From contig NZ_FOMO01000003.1 of assembly GCF_900112645.1 (NCBI RefSeq), positions 186,001 to 250,000 of the forward strand: a stretch of 64,000 nt of DNA, in the 5' to 3' direction. Below are positions 40,743-50,321 of the stretch, in pieces; within the stretch, counting starts at the first letter, position 1; every line of letters begins with the position of its first letter. The translations under genes and the position numbers were made by a program. The stretch comes from Phytopseudomonas straminea (GTDB taxonomy: Bacteria > Pseudomonadota > Gammaproteobacteria > Pseudomonadales > Pseudomonadaceae). The notes below the pieces were generated by a model. The model was not told the DNA's origin and did no database searches. It worked only from the letters and a program-made list of their open reading frames with translations.

Positions 40743-41020
40743 ATCATCAAGGCGGGCGCAGTCGTGGCAGGACGATCTTGTCTACTAGGTAAGAGACACC
40801 TAAGCCGCACCGCGTTCAGCCATATTTTCGCAGTTTCTGATGATCTGTGCGCTGCCCAAGGGCCTCTTCGGCGATGCGTCGATTTCTCAACAGCTGGACG
40901 GTCGCAATTATTTAGGCAACTCCGTATTAGGCGTGATGTCATTTGGTTATCATCGGGTGAACGGTCTACGAAAAGGACTCCGGCACCCGTCTTTTGCGTG
41001 CAACAACCGAGAGAGCAAAG

Positions 41021-42817
41021 ATGCGGGCGCCATATCCCCCCCTGCCGTTGAACGAGCTGAGCCGCCAGCGGCTGATAGACGCGCACCCGTGTTTCGTCGA
41101 GAGCAACACTGATGCGTTTCTCGACGAAGTGGTGAAGATCGCCGCCCTGTACTTCAACACGCCCATCTGCCTGATCACTATCGTCGAGCGCAATCGCCAG
41201 TGGTTCCGTGCACGCTTCGGCGTCGACCGCCCGGAAACCCCGCGCGCCGATTCCTTCTGTGCCTACAGCGTGGCCACCGGCGAAAGCGTCGAGGTGTGCG
41301 ATGCGCTGCAGGACGATCGCTTTCGCTACAACAACCTGGTCACCGGTGAGCCCGGCATCCGCTACTACGCCGGTGTGCCGCTGGTACTCGAGGGCGGTCT
41401 GGTGCTCGGCAACCTGTGTGTAATCGATACCCGACCACGCCCGCCGATGTCCGCCGCCGATATGGCGATGCTGCAGCAGATTGCCCGCCTGGCTATCGCC
41501 CGGCTCGACGAAATGCGTACTGCTGCCTTTGTTGATGGCACTACCGGGTTGTTCAATCATGCCAAGCTGGACGAAGACATCAGCGATGCCCTTGAGCGCG
41601 GCGAAACTGCGCTGGCCGTGGCGATCGAACTGGTGTCGCCGGCGCAGCGCAACGACATGCTCAAGTCGTTGGGTTTTCAATTCCTGACCGATTTCACCCT
41701 GTCGGTGAAGAACACTCTGCGAAGTCTGCTTCCGGCCAGTTGGGAGCTTTACAAGATCAGCACGCTGCGTTTCGCCTGCGTGGTGCCAGGCGATCAGCTG
41801 GAGCAGGCCCCCGCCGTGTTCGCTACCCTGGCCGAGGCGTTCAGCAGGCCGATTCATTGTCAGGAATTGCCGGTGCTGCCGCAAATCGGTATCGGTGTGC
41901 TGCGCCTGGAGCCGGATCAAACCCCCGATGACTGGTTACGCCTGATCGTTTGCGCAGCCGATGAGGCGCGCAAGGCGGGAAAGGGCTGGTCCTATTACGA
42001 CGAGCAGATGGACGCCGCGCAGCAGCGCAGTACCCGCTTGCTCAACGATCTGGCCGATGCGGTACGCGCCCATGATCAACTGCGTCTGGTGTTCCAGCCG
42101 CGCGTCGATCTGCACAGCGGCGAGTGCCTCTCCGTCGAGGCGCTGCTGCGCTGGACACACCCAACCTTGGGCGAAGTCAGCCCAGCCGAATTCATTCCGC
42201 TGGCCGAGAAGACCCCGCTGATTCACGCGGTGAGCTTCTGGGTGATCAACCAGGCGATCACCCAGATCGACGCCTGGCGCCGCGAGGGGGTCGATCTAAA
42301 GGTGGCGATCAATGTGTCCGCCGAAGACCTGAACAACGATCACCTTACCGACGAGATCGTCCGTCTGCTGGCGCGCAATGAGCTAGACGGCTCGTGCCTG
42401 GAAGTAGAGTTCACCGAAAGCGCGCTGATCGGCGACTTCTCAGTGGTGATCACTCAGATAGAACGGCTCAAGGCCATAGGCGTGGAAATCGCCATCGACG
42501 ATTTCGGCAGCGGTTACAGCAATTGGTCTTATCTGCGCGACATTCCAGCCAACATCGTCAAGCTCGACCGCTCGTTCATGGATGATCTGCAGCCAGGCGG
42601 AAAGGATTGGAACATCGTGCGCGCGCTGATCAGCCTGGCCAGGGAGTTGGGCCAGCGCGTGGTTGCCGAAGGCATCGAAACCGAACAAACCCTCAAGGTG
42701 ATCCGCGACTGGGGCTGCCAGGAAGCTCAGGGCTTCTACATCTCGCGGCCGCTGGAGACCGGCGACCTGATTGCCTGGCTGGAGCAGCAGGCTGGGAGCA
42801 GCTTGGGTCTGGCGTAA
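41021..42817 (+). CDS. GAF - degenerate GGDEF - EAL protein (c-di-GMP phosphodiesterase)
   Basis: 598 residues from the ATG at 41021 (GAGAGAGC upstream); an in-frame TTG nine codons earlier is unlikely. A GAF domain (~25-165, ICLITIVERNRQWFRARFG and GNLCVIDTRP) is followed by a GGDEF-like segment (~170-325) that has lost the GGDEF signature, so no cyclase activity is expected. The EAL domain (~335-585) keeps the metal and catalytic residues: EALLRW, NVSAEDL, EFTESALI, DDFGSGYSN, KLDRSFM, AEGIET and the QGFYISRP end. It should hydrolyse c-di-GMP, tuned by the GAF domain. Divergent from the hybrid kinase. Confidence 0.92.
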   Translation: MRAPYPPLPLNELSRQRLIDAHPCFVESNTDAFLDEVVKIAALYFNTPICLITIVERNRQWFRARFGVDRPETPRADSFCAYSVATGESVEVCDALQDDRFRYNNLVTGEPGIRYYAGVPLVLEGGLVLGNLCVIDTRPRPPMSAADMAMLQQIARLAIARLDEMRTAAFVDGTTGLFNHAKLDEDISDALERGETALAVAIELVSPAQRNDMLKSLGFQFLTDFTLSVKNTLRSLLPASWELYKISTLRFACVVPGDQLEQAPAVFATLAEAFSRPIHCQELPVLPQIGIGVLRLEPDQTPDDWLRLIVCAADEARKAGKGWSYYDEQMDAAQQRSTRLLNDLADAVRAHDQLRLVFQPRVDLHSGECLSVEALLRWTHPTLGEVSPAEFIPLAEKTPLIHAVSFWVINQAITQIDAWRREGVDLKVAINVSAEDLNNDHLTDEIVRLLARNELDGSCLEVEFTESALIGDFSVVITQIERLKAIGVEIAIDDFGSGYSNWSYLRDIPANIVKLDRSFMDDLQPGGKDWNIVRALISLARELGQRVVAEGIETEQTLKVIRDWGCQEAQGFYISRPLETGDLIAWLEQQAGSSLGLA

Positions 42818-42898
42818 TCCATTGGCTAAAAATTCGTACTGCCTGACATATCTGGTTACTGTTAGGATCAGGTTCGTTCGCACTCACGAGCCGCCGTC

Positions 42899-43534
42899 AT
42901 GGCCCTGCACCTCTGGTTCACCTTCACCCTGGCTTACCTGGCTACCACGCTGACGCCGGGGCCGAATGTGCTGCTGGTAGTGCGCAATGCCTTGCGCCAC
43001 GGCCCAAGCGCCATGGGCGCCACGTTGCTCGGCAACCTCACGGCGCAACTGCTGGTTACCTCCGGCGTTGCATTGGGCGTAGGCGCGCTGCTGATCGCCA
43101 TGCCCACAGCCTTCCTGACCCTGAAGATCATCGGCGCCGGCTACCTGATCTATCTGGGGCTGCGCCAGCTGTTCACCCGTCAGGTAGCCGCCGGGAACTC
43201 TTCAGTGGAGCTATCCGCTGCCGTTGCGGTAGCCGGTTGGCGTATTGCCGGCGAAGCATTTCTGGTGTCGGCCAGCAACCCCAAGACGATGATCTTTCTG
43301 TGCGCCTTCCTGCCGCAGTTTCTGCAGCCAGAGCGCGCCGTGTCGCTGCAGTTCACGGTCATGTACCTGACCATCGCCGCCATCGTGGTGGTGGTGCATT
43401 CGCTGTACTGCTTTGTCGCCTTTCGCTTCAGCAAGCGGCTCAAGGCCTTGCGCTGGGTAGCGACCATCAAGCGCCTGACCGGCGCGCTGTTTATCAGTTT
43501 GGGAGTTCGCCTGCTGAGCGCGCGGGCCGCCTAG
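42899..43534 (+). CDS. LysE/RhtB-family amino acid exporter
   Basis: 211 residues with six hydrophobic helices. LATTLTPGPNVLLVVRNALRHG near residue 15-36 is the LysE/RhtB signature, and SASNPKTMIFLCAFLPQF near 123-140 is the second conserved loop. These inner-membrane proteins export amino acids or homoserine lactone-like compounds; the substrate is open. A convergent terminator hairpin lies 22 bp after it. Confidence 0.92.
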   Translation: MALHLWFTFTLAYLATTLTPGPNVLLVVRNALRHGPSAMGATLLGNLTAQLLVTSGVALGVGALLIAMPTAFLTLKIIGAGYLIYLGLRQLFTRQVAAGNSSVELSAAVAVAGWRIAGEAFLVSASNPKTMIFLCAFLPQFLQPERAVSLQFTVMYLTIAAIVVVVHSLYCFVAFRFSKRLKALRWVATIKRLTGALFISLGVRLLSARAA

Positions 43535-43555
43535 CTTCAACATTGCAGATAGCAG

Positions 43556-43581
43556 AACGCCGACCTATGGAGGTCGGCGTT
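43556..43581. terminator. Hairpin between convergent exporter and symporter genes
   Basis: AACGCCGACCT / AGGTCGGCGTT, a perfect 11-bp stem with a 4-nt loop, midway between two convergent genes. Confidence 0.75.
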
Positions 43582-43608
43582 CAGGGTTGCTGCGTAGTCC
43601 AGATATCG

Positions 43609-45075
43609 TCAGTTCTTCAGCGCATTGTTCGCCGAGTCGCTGTAGGTTTCTGCGCAAGTAACGTGGTCACTGCCATCCCAGCATTCGACGTTCTTCAGGT
43701 CTGGCATCTCATCGCGGTGGAACACCGGCTCCACGCCCTTGCGGCGCTGGGCGTTGTAGTGGCTGAGCAGGCGCGCGGCGATTGCCGCCAGCGGCAGGAT
43801 GGCGATCAGGTTGGTGAGGGCCAGCAGCGGCATGAACACATCGGCCATGGCCCACACCACCGATACCTTGACCACCGAGCCGATCAGCACGAAAGCCATC
43901 ACCAGCACGCGGAACAGGTTGAGCAGCAGCTTGCTGTCGAACATGTACTGGATGTTGGATTCACCGTAATAGTAGTTGCCGATCACCGAGGTGAAGGCGA
44001 ACAGCAGGATGGCGAAGGTCAGGTAGTGGAGTGCCCAACTGCCGAGCTCTTCGGCCAGCGCCCATTGGGTCAGGCTGGCGCCCTGGGTGGCATCACCATA
44101 GGCGTGACTCGGGTCGGCGACCAGAATGATCAGCGCGGTCATTGTACAGATGACCAGCGTGTCGAAATACACGCCCAGGGTCTGTACCAGGCCCTGCTTG
44201 ACCGGGTGCGACACTGATGCAGTGGCGCTGGCATTGGGCACCGAGCCCATGCCGGCCTCGTTGGAGAACAGGCCGCGACGTACGCCCATCATGATCGCCG
44301 CGCCGATACCGCCGCCAGCGATCTCGCGCAGACCGAAGGCGTGGCTGAAGATGTCGCCGAATACCCGCGGCACCTGGTCGATGTTGAGCAGGATGACCAG
44401 CAGGCCGATGCCCAGGTACATCAGGGCCATGGCCGGCACTACGGTGACCGACACCTTGGAGATGGTCTGCACGCCGCCGAAGATGATCACGCCGGTCAAT
44501 ACGGTGAGCGCGATGCCCACGCCCCAGGCCAGGGTGCGGCTGCCGCCTTCACCGCCGAAAGAGGTCTGCATGGCGTCAACTATGGAGTTGGCCTGTACCG
44601 AGTTGAACACCAGGCCGTAGGTGATGCTGATCATCACCGCGAACACCACCGCCAGCCACCGCCAGCCCAGGGCACGCTGGATGTAGTAGGCTGGGCCTCC
44701 GTGGTAGCGGTACTGCTTGTCCGACTTGTACAACTGACCCAGAGTCGACTCCACGAACGAGGTGGCGCCACCGACCAGCGCTACCATCCACATCCAGAAC
44801 ACCGCACCAGGGCCGCCCACGGCGATGGCTGTGGCTACGCCTGCGATATTGCCGGTGCCGACCCGCGACGCCGCGGAAATGGTGAACGCCTTGAAGGAGG
44901 AAATCGCCTCCTTGTCACCGTGGTTGCGCTCGAGGATCACCCGGAACATTTCCGGAATCATTCGCAGCTGCACACCGCGGCATTTGTAGGTCAGGTAGAT
45001 ACCGCTGAGCAGCAGCATGGGGATGGCAAGGTAGGTCCAGAGCAGGCCGGAGAAGGCATCGAGCAACGCAGACAC
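43609..45075 (-). CDS. AgcS-type sodium:alanine/glycine symporter
   Basis: 488 residues and about eleven membrane helices. The segments SRVGTGNIAGVATAIAVGGPGAVFWMW near 68-94 and GLFSNEAGMGSVPNASATAS near 270-290 are signatures of the alanine or glycine:cation symporter (AGCS) family. It imports alanine or glycine with sodium across the inner membrane. The last ~55 residues are cytoplasmic and charged, with CWDGSDHVTCAE, an extension commonly seen in Pseudomonas copies. Single gene. Confidence 0.93.
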   Translation of the reverse strand: MSALLDAFSGLLWTYLAIPMLLLSGIYLTYKCRGVQLRMIPEMFRVILERNHGDKEAISSFKAFTISAASRVGTGNIAGVATAIAVGGPGAVFWMWMVALVGGATSFVESTLGQLYKSDKQYRYHGGPAYYIQRALGWRWLAVVFAVMISITYGLVFNSVQANSIVDAMQTSFGGEGGSRTLAWGVGIALTVLTGVIIFGGVQTISKVSVTVVPAMALMYLGIGLLVILLNIDQVPRVFGDIFSHAFGLREIAGGGIGAAIMMGVRRGLFSNEAGMGSVPNASATASVSHPVKQGLVQTLGVYFDTLVICTMTALIILVADPSHAYGDATQGASLTQWALAEELGSWALHYLTFAILLFAFTSVIGNYYYGESNIQYMFDSKLLLNLFRVLVMAFVLIGSVVKVSVVWAMADVFMPLLALTNLIAILPLAAIAARLLSHYNAQRRKGVEPVFHRDEMPDLKNVECWDGSDHVTCAETYSDSANNALKN

Positions 45076-45356
45076 GGGCGTCTTCCTTTGGTCGTCTTAT
45101 TCGAAGGGGCGCGAGGATAGGGCAATACGCCCAAATTCCCAAACCCGATTACGCTGCCAGCCGGCCACACCAGCCCGGTTCCCTTTCCCTGCAGCGGTAC
45201 TGCTTAGGGCGAGAATGGGCGAGTTGGTTCAGGTTGGCGAAGCGCTGCGGCTGAGGCGGAGGGGGCGAGAGGATGAGGGGAGGAATGGGAAGAGCTAGTT
45301 TCGCGTGTTAGGCGTCTTGGCTCACCCCATATTTCACTGCCTCTGAAGGGCGGTGA

Positions 45357-46454
45357 TTAATTACTTTCGTAGGACTTTGCCGCAGCTTTCAATGCGTCAG
45401 CAAATCCGAAAATATCGTCGAGTGTATCGATTGGGTGTCTAGTTTCTTTCTTATCGGCATCGAAAGTGCCTATGTATTTTTGTGCTCGATTGAAATGAAG
45501 GCGTGCAATAGGTTTGCGGTTGTTGTCGTCCAGCAGAATACCGAAATAGCTCTGGGTGTCTCGGGCAGCAATTCGCTTTACGTCTACCTCGGTACGGACA
45601 ATCGCCTTGATAATGTTATAGCCCTCGATTTCCTCGACCGTTGTCACAACCAAGTCCTTTTCTATCACCTCAACTTGGCTTTGCTCGGTTTTTGGTAGCT
45701 CTACCGGCTGCGCATTGTTCACGATGATCGGCTGGTTAGATCCGGAAATTGCCGACTTCAATCGCTCATTGATTTGGTCGCTGAGAAATTGCATCGTCGC
45801 CTTACGGGTGAGTAAAGCGAACTGTTCTCTGACTTTTTGGGTGATGGCACCCTCATAAACACGAGATGCGAAAAAACGTACGAAGTCTTCGTCCGGCTGC
45901 TGGAACTGAATAGCCAGCTCACGCTTTATTTGACCAACATACTTCAATTCGCCAGCAGCGCTGATGATCGAGTCAACGTCGAATGCCGATTTTGTAAGCT
46001 TCTGAAGTTCCGGCACGACGTGGTCATCTATGTCGAGTAAGTCGAATTCAAGGAACGGTTTTTCGTCCATTTTGTTTGGTGCATCTAGATCGGTAAAAAA
46101 CCGATAGACCTGACCGTTCGTCAATATGGAAATGCGCGCGGTGGTTACATGGAAATACCGAAAGAGCTGGCTAGCGTGGTTGATATTTAGTGGCTCACCA
46201 ACTTTCTTGCTCTCAATCAAAATCTGGATCTGTCCGTCTTTGAGGATGGCGTAGTCAATCTTCTCTCCCTTTTTTGTCCCCACGTCACATACGAATTCTG
46301 GAACCACCTCCAGCGGATCAAAGACGTCATAACCGAGCACGTTCTGTATGAACGGCATGACGAACGCATTTTTTGTGGCTTCTTCTGTTTGAATTGCTGA
46401 CTTCTGCTGACGAATCTTCGCAGCCAGGCTGGCTAGTCTTTCTTCAAATTCCAT
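45357..46454 (-). CDS. Stand-alone type I restriction enzyme R N-terminal (HsdR_N) protein
   Basis: 365 residues. The nuclease core is of the HsdR N-terminal PD-(D/E)XK type: E in QTEEATKNAFVMPFIQ, D in GEKIDYAILKDG and E-x-K in ILIESKKVG (~84-86). A Cys-free middle region is followed by a conserved C-terminal domain containing DTQSYFGILLDDNNRKPIARLHFN then IDTLDDIFGFADALK, known from lone proteins annotated as type I restriction endonuclease. No HsdM, HsdS or helicase part is present, so it is not a classical R-M subunit. It is AT-richer than the surroundings, and lies 67 bp from the Mrr-type gene on the same strand. Function unknown; defence is possible. Confidence 0.82.
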   Translation of the reverse strand: MEFEERLASLAAKIRQQKSAIQTEEATKNAFVMPFIQNVLGYDVFDPLEVVPEFVCDVGTKKGEKIDYAILKDGQIQILIESKKVGEPLNINHASQLFRYFHVTTARISILTNGQVYRFFTDLDAPNKMDEKPFLEFDLLDIDDHVVPELQKLTKSAFDVDSIISAAGELKYVGQIKRELAIQFQQPDEDFVRFFASRVYEGAITQKVREQFALLTRKATMQFLSDQINERLKSAISGSNQPIIVNNAQPVELPKTEQSQVEVIEKDLVVTTVEEIEGYNIIKAIVRTEVDVKRIAARDTQSYFGILLDDNNRKPIARLHFNRAQKYIGTFDADKKETRHPIDTLDDIFGFADALKAAAKSYESN

Positions 46455-46521
46455 AACGTCTTTCCTTGGTCGTGCATGGTTTGATGAGAGCCATGTTTAT
46501 GGGACTTCTAACCTCGATTGG

Positions 46522-47388
46522 TTAGATCGTGCCTTTGCAGCCAGGCCATTTGGTGCATCCCCAAAACGCCCGGCCGATATGCGGCCCTCGTTTGGCTACA
46601 CGTTTGAGCATGGTCGAATTACAAACAGGGCAGTTGGGTGTTTCGGCTTTGAGGCTTACTTCTTCGAGAACGGGCTTAATGTGCGTGTCTGTCTGAGGCG
46701 GCTGAATCAGAGCACGCTTGGCCGCTGCAATCCACTTCTTCAGTTCCACTCCATCCACCAGCCGAATGTTGCGGCCACTGGCAAATTCCCTAGCTTCGCT
46801 GGTGAAACTGCCTGCTGTGACGACAAAGCCGCCAACCGCGCCGTGGGTGACCATCGCACCCAGGAATTCGCGAATGACCGGCACACCTACCTTGGTGGCG
46901 CGCCACTGTTTGCACTGGACGATATAACGCTCGCCCTCAGGACTGCGCAGGATCAGATCGACGCCGCCATCCGGCCCATTGCCCCCGGTTTCGGTGATGG
47001 CGTAACCCTGCTGGCGCAGGGCCTCACCAACCAGTCTTTCGAATTCCTGCCAGGAGATGTTTTCCAACGTGCGCCCACTGAGTGTTGCAGTGGCGACTTC
47101 GGCGAGTAGCTTGCGACGACGGATACGACCGAAGATCGAGGCGATGGCCCCGAATACGCAGGCTGCGGGAACGATGTACTGAAACGCCGTTGCCCAGCCG
47201 CGAAAAACTGCGCCGGTCAGATGGCCTGAGAATTGGCTTGGGTCGGTCAATCGTGGAGGGATACTAGTTGCATAGCCATACAGCCAATACCAGCTAAGCA
47301 GCGCCAGCAGGATGCTGAGCCACCACGGCAGACGACTGGCGATGACGATAAGGTCTTCGAATGTGGAGGTCTTGCGACGTCTGGCCAT
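46522..47388 (-). CDS. Membrane-anchored Mrr-type restriction endonuclease with zinc ribbon
   Basis: 288 residues from the ATG at 47388 (GGGAAG upstream). Two membrane helices (LPWWLSILLALLSWYWLYGY and FQYIVPAACVFGAIASIFG) anchor it. The Mrr_cat domain (~105-220) has ENISWQEFERLVGEAL, then D in GPDGGVDLILRS and QxK in YIVQCKQWRA, plus FVVTAGSFTSEAREFA. The C-terminus is a topoisomerase-type zinc ribbon: CPVCNSTML ... FWGCTKWPGCKG. Such proteins may cut modified or foreign DNA, but membrane-bound versions are not characterised to my knowledge. It lies next to the HsdR_N gene, same strand. Confidence 0.88.
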   Translation of the reverse strand: MARRRKTSTFEDLIVIASRLPWWLSILLALLSWYWLYGYATSIPPRLTDPSQFSGHLTGAVFRGWATAFQYIVPAACVFGAIASIFGRIRRRKLLAEVATATLSGRTLENISWQEFERLVGEALRQQGYAITETGGNGPDGGVDLILRSPEGERYIVQCKQWRATKVGVPVIREFLGAMVTHGAVGGFVVTAGSFTSEAREFASGRNIRLVDGVELKKWIAAAKRALIQPPQTDTHIKPVLEEVSLKAETPNCPVCNSTMLKRVAKRGPHIGRAFWGCTKWPGCKGTI

Positions 47389-47613
47389 CTCGTTACTTCC
47401 CTGTTGCGGCATTTGCCGGCAGAAGTCATTTCCCTGACTGCCTCGCTTTTACGCCATGAAGCACCGATTAACAGATTGCTTCACCAAGCGCGGCAAGAAT
47501 ATGGCTTATCGCTATCAATAAGGCCGACGTTAGCCAATCTGCCAGGTGTTACGCAAGCCATCCAATAGTGGTAGTAGAGTATTGGAGTGGGAGGGGAGTC
47601 GGGCGTCGAAGTT

Positions 47614-47635
47614 GGGAGCCCATAGGCGGGCTCCC
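47614..47635. terminator. Terminator hairpin of the PRISE-like reductase
   Basis: GGGAGCCC / GGGCTCCC stem with a 6-nt loop, just downstream of the minus-strand gene at 47656-48717. Confidence 0.65.
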
Positions 47636-47655
47636 GAGAGGGGCGGGTGTTGCGT

Positions 47656-48717
47656 TTATGGAATCAGCTTGGCCGCCCGCAGCTGCTCGAACACCGCGAA
47701 GAACGCATCGTCGGTGGCCTGGTAATCGACAAAGCCCAGCTTGCGGCTTTTCGACATGTCGGTGACCACTTCGATGGGGCGGCCCAGGTCGGCGTCGGTG
47801 TGCCAGGGGGATATCAGGCGGGTGATATCGGCTTCGGCCAGGTCGTGCTTGGCGACCAGTTCCAGCCAGGCTGCGGCGTCACTGGCCATTTGTTCTTCCA
47901 GCGGTGCGGGCTCGCCGTCGAAGGGCGCGGCCTCTAGGTCGAACCACTCGGCGATGCGTTGCCACATCCATTTCCAGCGAAACACGTCACCGTTGACGAT
48001 GTTGAAGGCCTGGTTGGCCGCTGCCGGGGTGGTGGCAGCCCAGTGCAGCTGCTTGGCGAGCTGGCGGGCGTCGGTCATGTCGGTGAGGCTGTTCCACTGC
48101 ACGGCCGAGCCGGGGAAGCGGAACGGGCGGCTGGTTTCCTTGCAGATGGAGGCGTAGACGGCAAGGGTAGTCGCCATGTTCATCGCATTGCCGACCGCCA
48201 CGCCGGTGACGGTGTGCGGGCGGTGCACGCTCCAGGTGAAACCGTCACGCTTTGCGGCGGCGAACACTTCGTCTTCCTGGGCGTAATAGAAATTCTCCAC
48301 ATCCAGGCGGCCCTGTTCCTCGCGGAACGGGGTTTGCGGCAGCACGCCCTTGCCATAGGCCTCGAACGGGCCGAGGTAGTGTTTGAGGCCGGTGACCAGA
48401 GCCACGTGCTTGACGCTACCCGCGGGGCGCAGGGCGTCCAGCAGGTTACGAACCATCGCCGCGTTGACGCGGATGTTTTCCGCCTCGGTGGCCTGGCGTG
48501 CCCAGGTGGTCAGGAACACGTGGGTCGGCTTCAGGCCTTCGACGGCGCTGGCCAGCGAGGCGGGATCGAGCAGGTCGGCCGCCAGTGGCGTGACGTTCTC
48601 GGCCGTGCCCGGCTTGCGAGCCAGGCCGGTGACCTGCCAACCCTGTTCAACCAGCAGGCGCGCGGTGGCGCTGCCGACGATACCGCTGGCGCCGACGACC
48701 AGTGCGTGATGTGCCAT
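47656..48717 (-). CDS. PRISE-like SDR (progesterone 5-beta-reductase/iridoid synthase type)
   Basis: 353 residues. The N-terminal Rossmann motif is VVGASGIVGSATARLL; the catalytic Lys is in TGLKHYLGPFEAYGKG and the catalytic Tyr in ENFYYAQEDEVF, the arrangement of PRISE-type reductases that reduce enones. Later segments such as SVHRPHTVTGVAVGNAMNMA also fit. The natural bacterial substrate is unknown. It is divergent from an HxlR regulator 87 bp away, which likely controls it in response to an electrophile. Confidence 0.85.
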   Translation of the reverse strand: MAHHALVVGASGIVGSATARLLVEQGWQVTGLARKPGTAENVTPLAADLLDPASLASAVEGLKPTHVFLTTWARQATEAENIRVNAAMVRNLLDALRPAGSVKHVALVTGLKHYLGPFEAYGKGVLPQTPFREEQGRLDVENFYYAQEDEVFAAAKRDGFTWSVHRPHTVTGVAVGNAMNMATTLAVYASICKETSRPFRFPGSAVQWNSLTDMTDARQLAKQLHWAATTPAAANQAFNIVNGDVFRWKWMWQRIAEWFDLEAAPFDGEPAPLEEQMASDAAAWLELVAKHDLAEADITRLISPWHTDADLGRPIEVVTDMSKSRKLGFVDYQATDDAFFAVFEQLRAAKLIP

Positions 48718-48804
48718 ACAGCTATTCCTCCTTCAGAACGAGTATTGGCACCATAACGACGCTGCAGACTCAAACCAAGACGGCACCAAAAGGTAACCAC
48801 CCCG

Positions 48805-49185
48805 ATGCAACCCGGCACTCCCGATGAACAATGGCGCGAAGACTGCGCGCCGCGACGCGTACTCGAACTGTTCGCCACCAAGTGGACGAGCATGATTCTG
48901 CACACCCTGCATGCCCGCCACGGCGGCACCGCCCGCACCGGCGTGCTGCACCGCAGCCTGCCCGGTATCTCCAAGAAGATGCTGGTGCAGACCCTGCGCG
49001 AACTGGAAGCCAGCGGCCTGATCGACCGCCAGGTACACGACAGCGTACCGCCTACGGTTGACTACTCGCTCACCGAGCTTGGCCAACGGTTGGTCGAGCC
49101 CATCGAGCTGATCTACAGCTGGGCCCGCGACAATGCTCCGGCGCTCGATGCGCTGCAGCCGCGGCAGACGTCGCGTAGGCGGTGA
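48805..49185 (+). CDS. HxlR-family transcriptional regulator
   Basis: 126 residues. The winged helix has LELFATKWTSMILHTLHARHG and the recognition region HRSLPGISKKMLVQTLRELEASGLIDRQV, then VDYSLTELGQRL: the HxlR signature. Many members sense aldehydes or oxidants through a conserved Cys; here C14 (EDCAPRRVLELF) is at the usual place. Divergent from the PRISE-like reductase it probably regulates. Confidence 0.92.
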   Translation: MQPGTPDEQWREDCAPRRVLELFATKWTSMILHTLHARHGGTARTGVLHRSLPGISKKMLVQTLRELEASGLIDRQVHDSVPPTVDYSLTELGQRLVEPIELIYSWARDNAPALDALQPRQTSRRR

Positions 49186-49255
49186 TCTAACTGATAAATC
49201 CAATTCCTGTGAATGACGCCGTCAAGCCTAATGTTGATTGTATGCAGAGATGCAA

Positions 49256-49837
49256 TCAGTCTTTTGCCGCATGCAGCGTTAGCGAGTTAAAGAAGTCTTT
49301 CGCATCTTTTTGCATGGCTGGTGGAATATTGTGTTCTTTGCCCGAATACATAAAAGAAAGTGACAATATCTGGGAGGTGTTTGGGATTGGGCACTCGAGC
49401 ATGTTGAATGTTCTGTAAGTCGGCATCGACCTTGCAATTTTTTGGCGCGGATATACAGTTGTCCAAGTGTTCGAAATGCAGTCCATCTCTAAAAAGTGTT
49501 CGCGCTTGTAAGTAAAGCTCTCCAGCAGTTCGACATCAGCCTCTCTGATGGAAAACCTGGACAGCTTTTTGCCTGCTTGATCTAAGAGGTGTTCTATAGC
49601 ATTAATTTTCGAATCGATGGTGCTAATTTTTAGCTCTAGAAAAGAAGTGTAGTAAGGTGGTGAGTCTGTTTGGTGCGCAAGGGTTATTTGGTTTTCTTCA
49701 TCTGATTTATCCCGCTTCCAGTTTAATTTTGTGGGCGCGGAGATGCTGAATTTGTCTTGGATGGTATAGGTTTCTGCTGCTTGGGTCACTAAGGGGAAAA
49801 GTAACGATAGAGAGAGAGGGATGTATTTAAAGAACAT
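49256..49837 (-). CDS. Hypothetical secreted protein, AT-rich
   Basis: 193 residues with an N-terminal signal peptide (MFFKYIPLSLSLLFPLVTQA, then AETYT), so it is exported. The mature part is mainly beta and helix with no known domain; Cys residues occur at EMDCISNTW and MLECPIPNTS and could pair. Codon use and base composition are clearly AT-richer than the flanks, suggesting transfer. No partner gene identified. Confidence 0.7.
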   Translation of the reverse strand: MFFKYIPLSLSLLFPLVTQAAETYTIQDKFSISAPTKLNWKRDKSDEENQITLAHQTDSPPYYTSFLELKISTIDSKINAIEHLLDQAGKKLSRFSIREADVELLESFTYKREHFLEMDCISNTWTTVYPRQKIARSMPTYRTFNMLECPIPNTSQILSLSFMYSGKEHNIPPAMQKDAKDFFNSLTLHAAKD

Positions 49838-50007
49838 GCTATTCCTTTCGTCGATTTATTTTTCATGGGCGCTCGATATGGTGCGAGCAGGTGCGGAAAG
49901 TTGACGTCGAGTTTCGAAGTTTTAGAGAGCCTCCGAAAACCTACCATCTCCGTTAAAATGTTTGCAGTAAAAAGTCAAGGGGCTGCCAGCCCATGCGTTG
50001 TAGATTC

Positions 50008-50262
50008 TTAGTTAAGGAGTTCGGTACGCAACGATTGCCACTCTTCCCAGCAATTCTCTGCAGCGATATCCGGATAACCTCTTTTCTGCTCGCCCTCTAG
50101 CGCCACGCTGAAAGGGACTTTCATGCAAGTCGCATTGTCACGGATATCGATTACTTCCTTTTCGGTAAGCAGAGCACCTTTGTGCTTCTCTGCTGCATAG
50201 AGAACCGTCACCAACGCTGGAATGAAAACCAGGCACAACGGATCATCGGATACTTCGGTCAT
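50008..50262 (-). CDS. Small hypothetical protein
   Basis: 84 residues with AAAGGAATCAAC just before the ATG at 50262. A hydrophobic first part (LCLVFIPALVTVLYAAEKHKG), then LLTEKEVIDIRDNATCMKVPFSVALE and a closing ENCWEEWQSLRTEL. I do not assign a family, but the good ribosome binding site and the ordered pattern support a real gene. It follows the SulP transporter on the same strand, 59 bp upstream of its start. Confidence 0.65.
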   Translation of the reverse strand: MTEVSDDPLCLVFIPALVTVLYAAEKHKGALLTEKEVIDIRDNATCMKVPFSVALEGEQKRGYPDIAAENCWEEWQSLRTELLN

Positions 50263-50321
50263 GTTGATTCCTTTCAGGAGCTTTACGTCAAAAGTGCGTC
50301 AGCGTCTCCCGCCGGTCGCCA

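Noticed and set aside
43237..44217. Plus-strand frame overlapping LysE and the symporter
   Set aside because: Shadow of two well-supported genes; its sequence has no domain and crosses a terminator hairpin.
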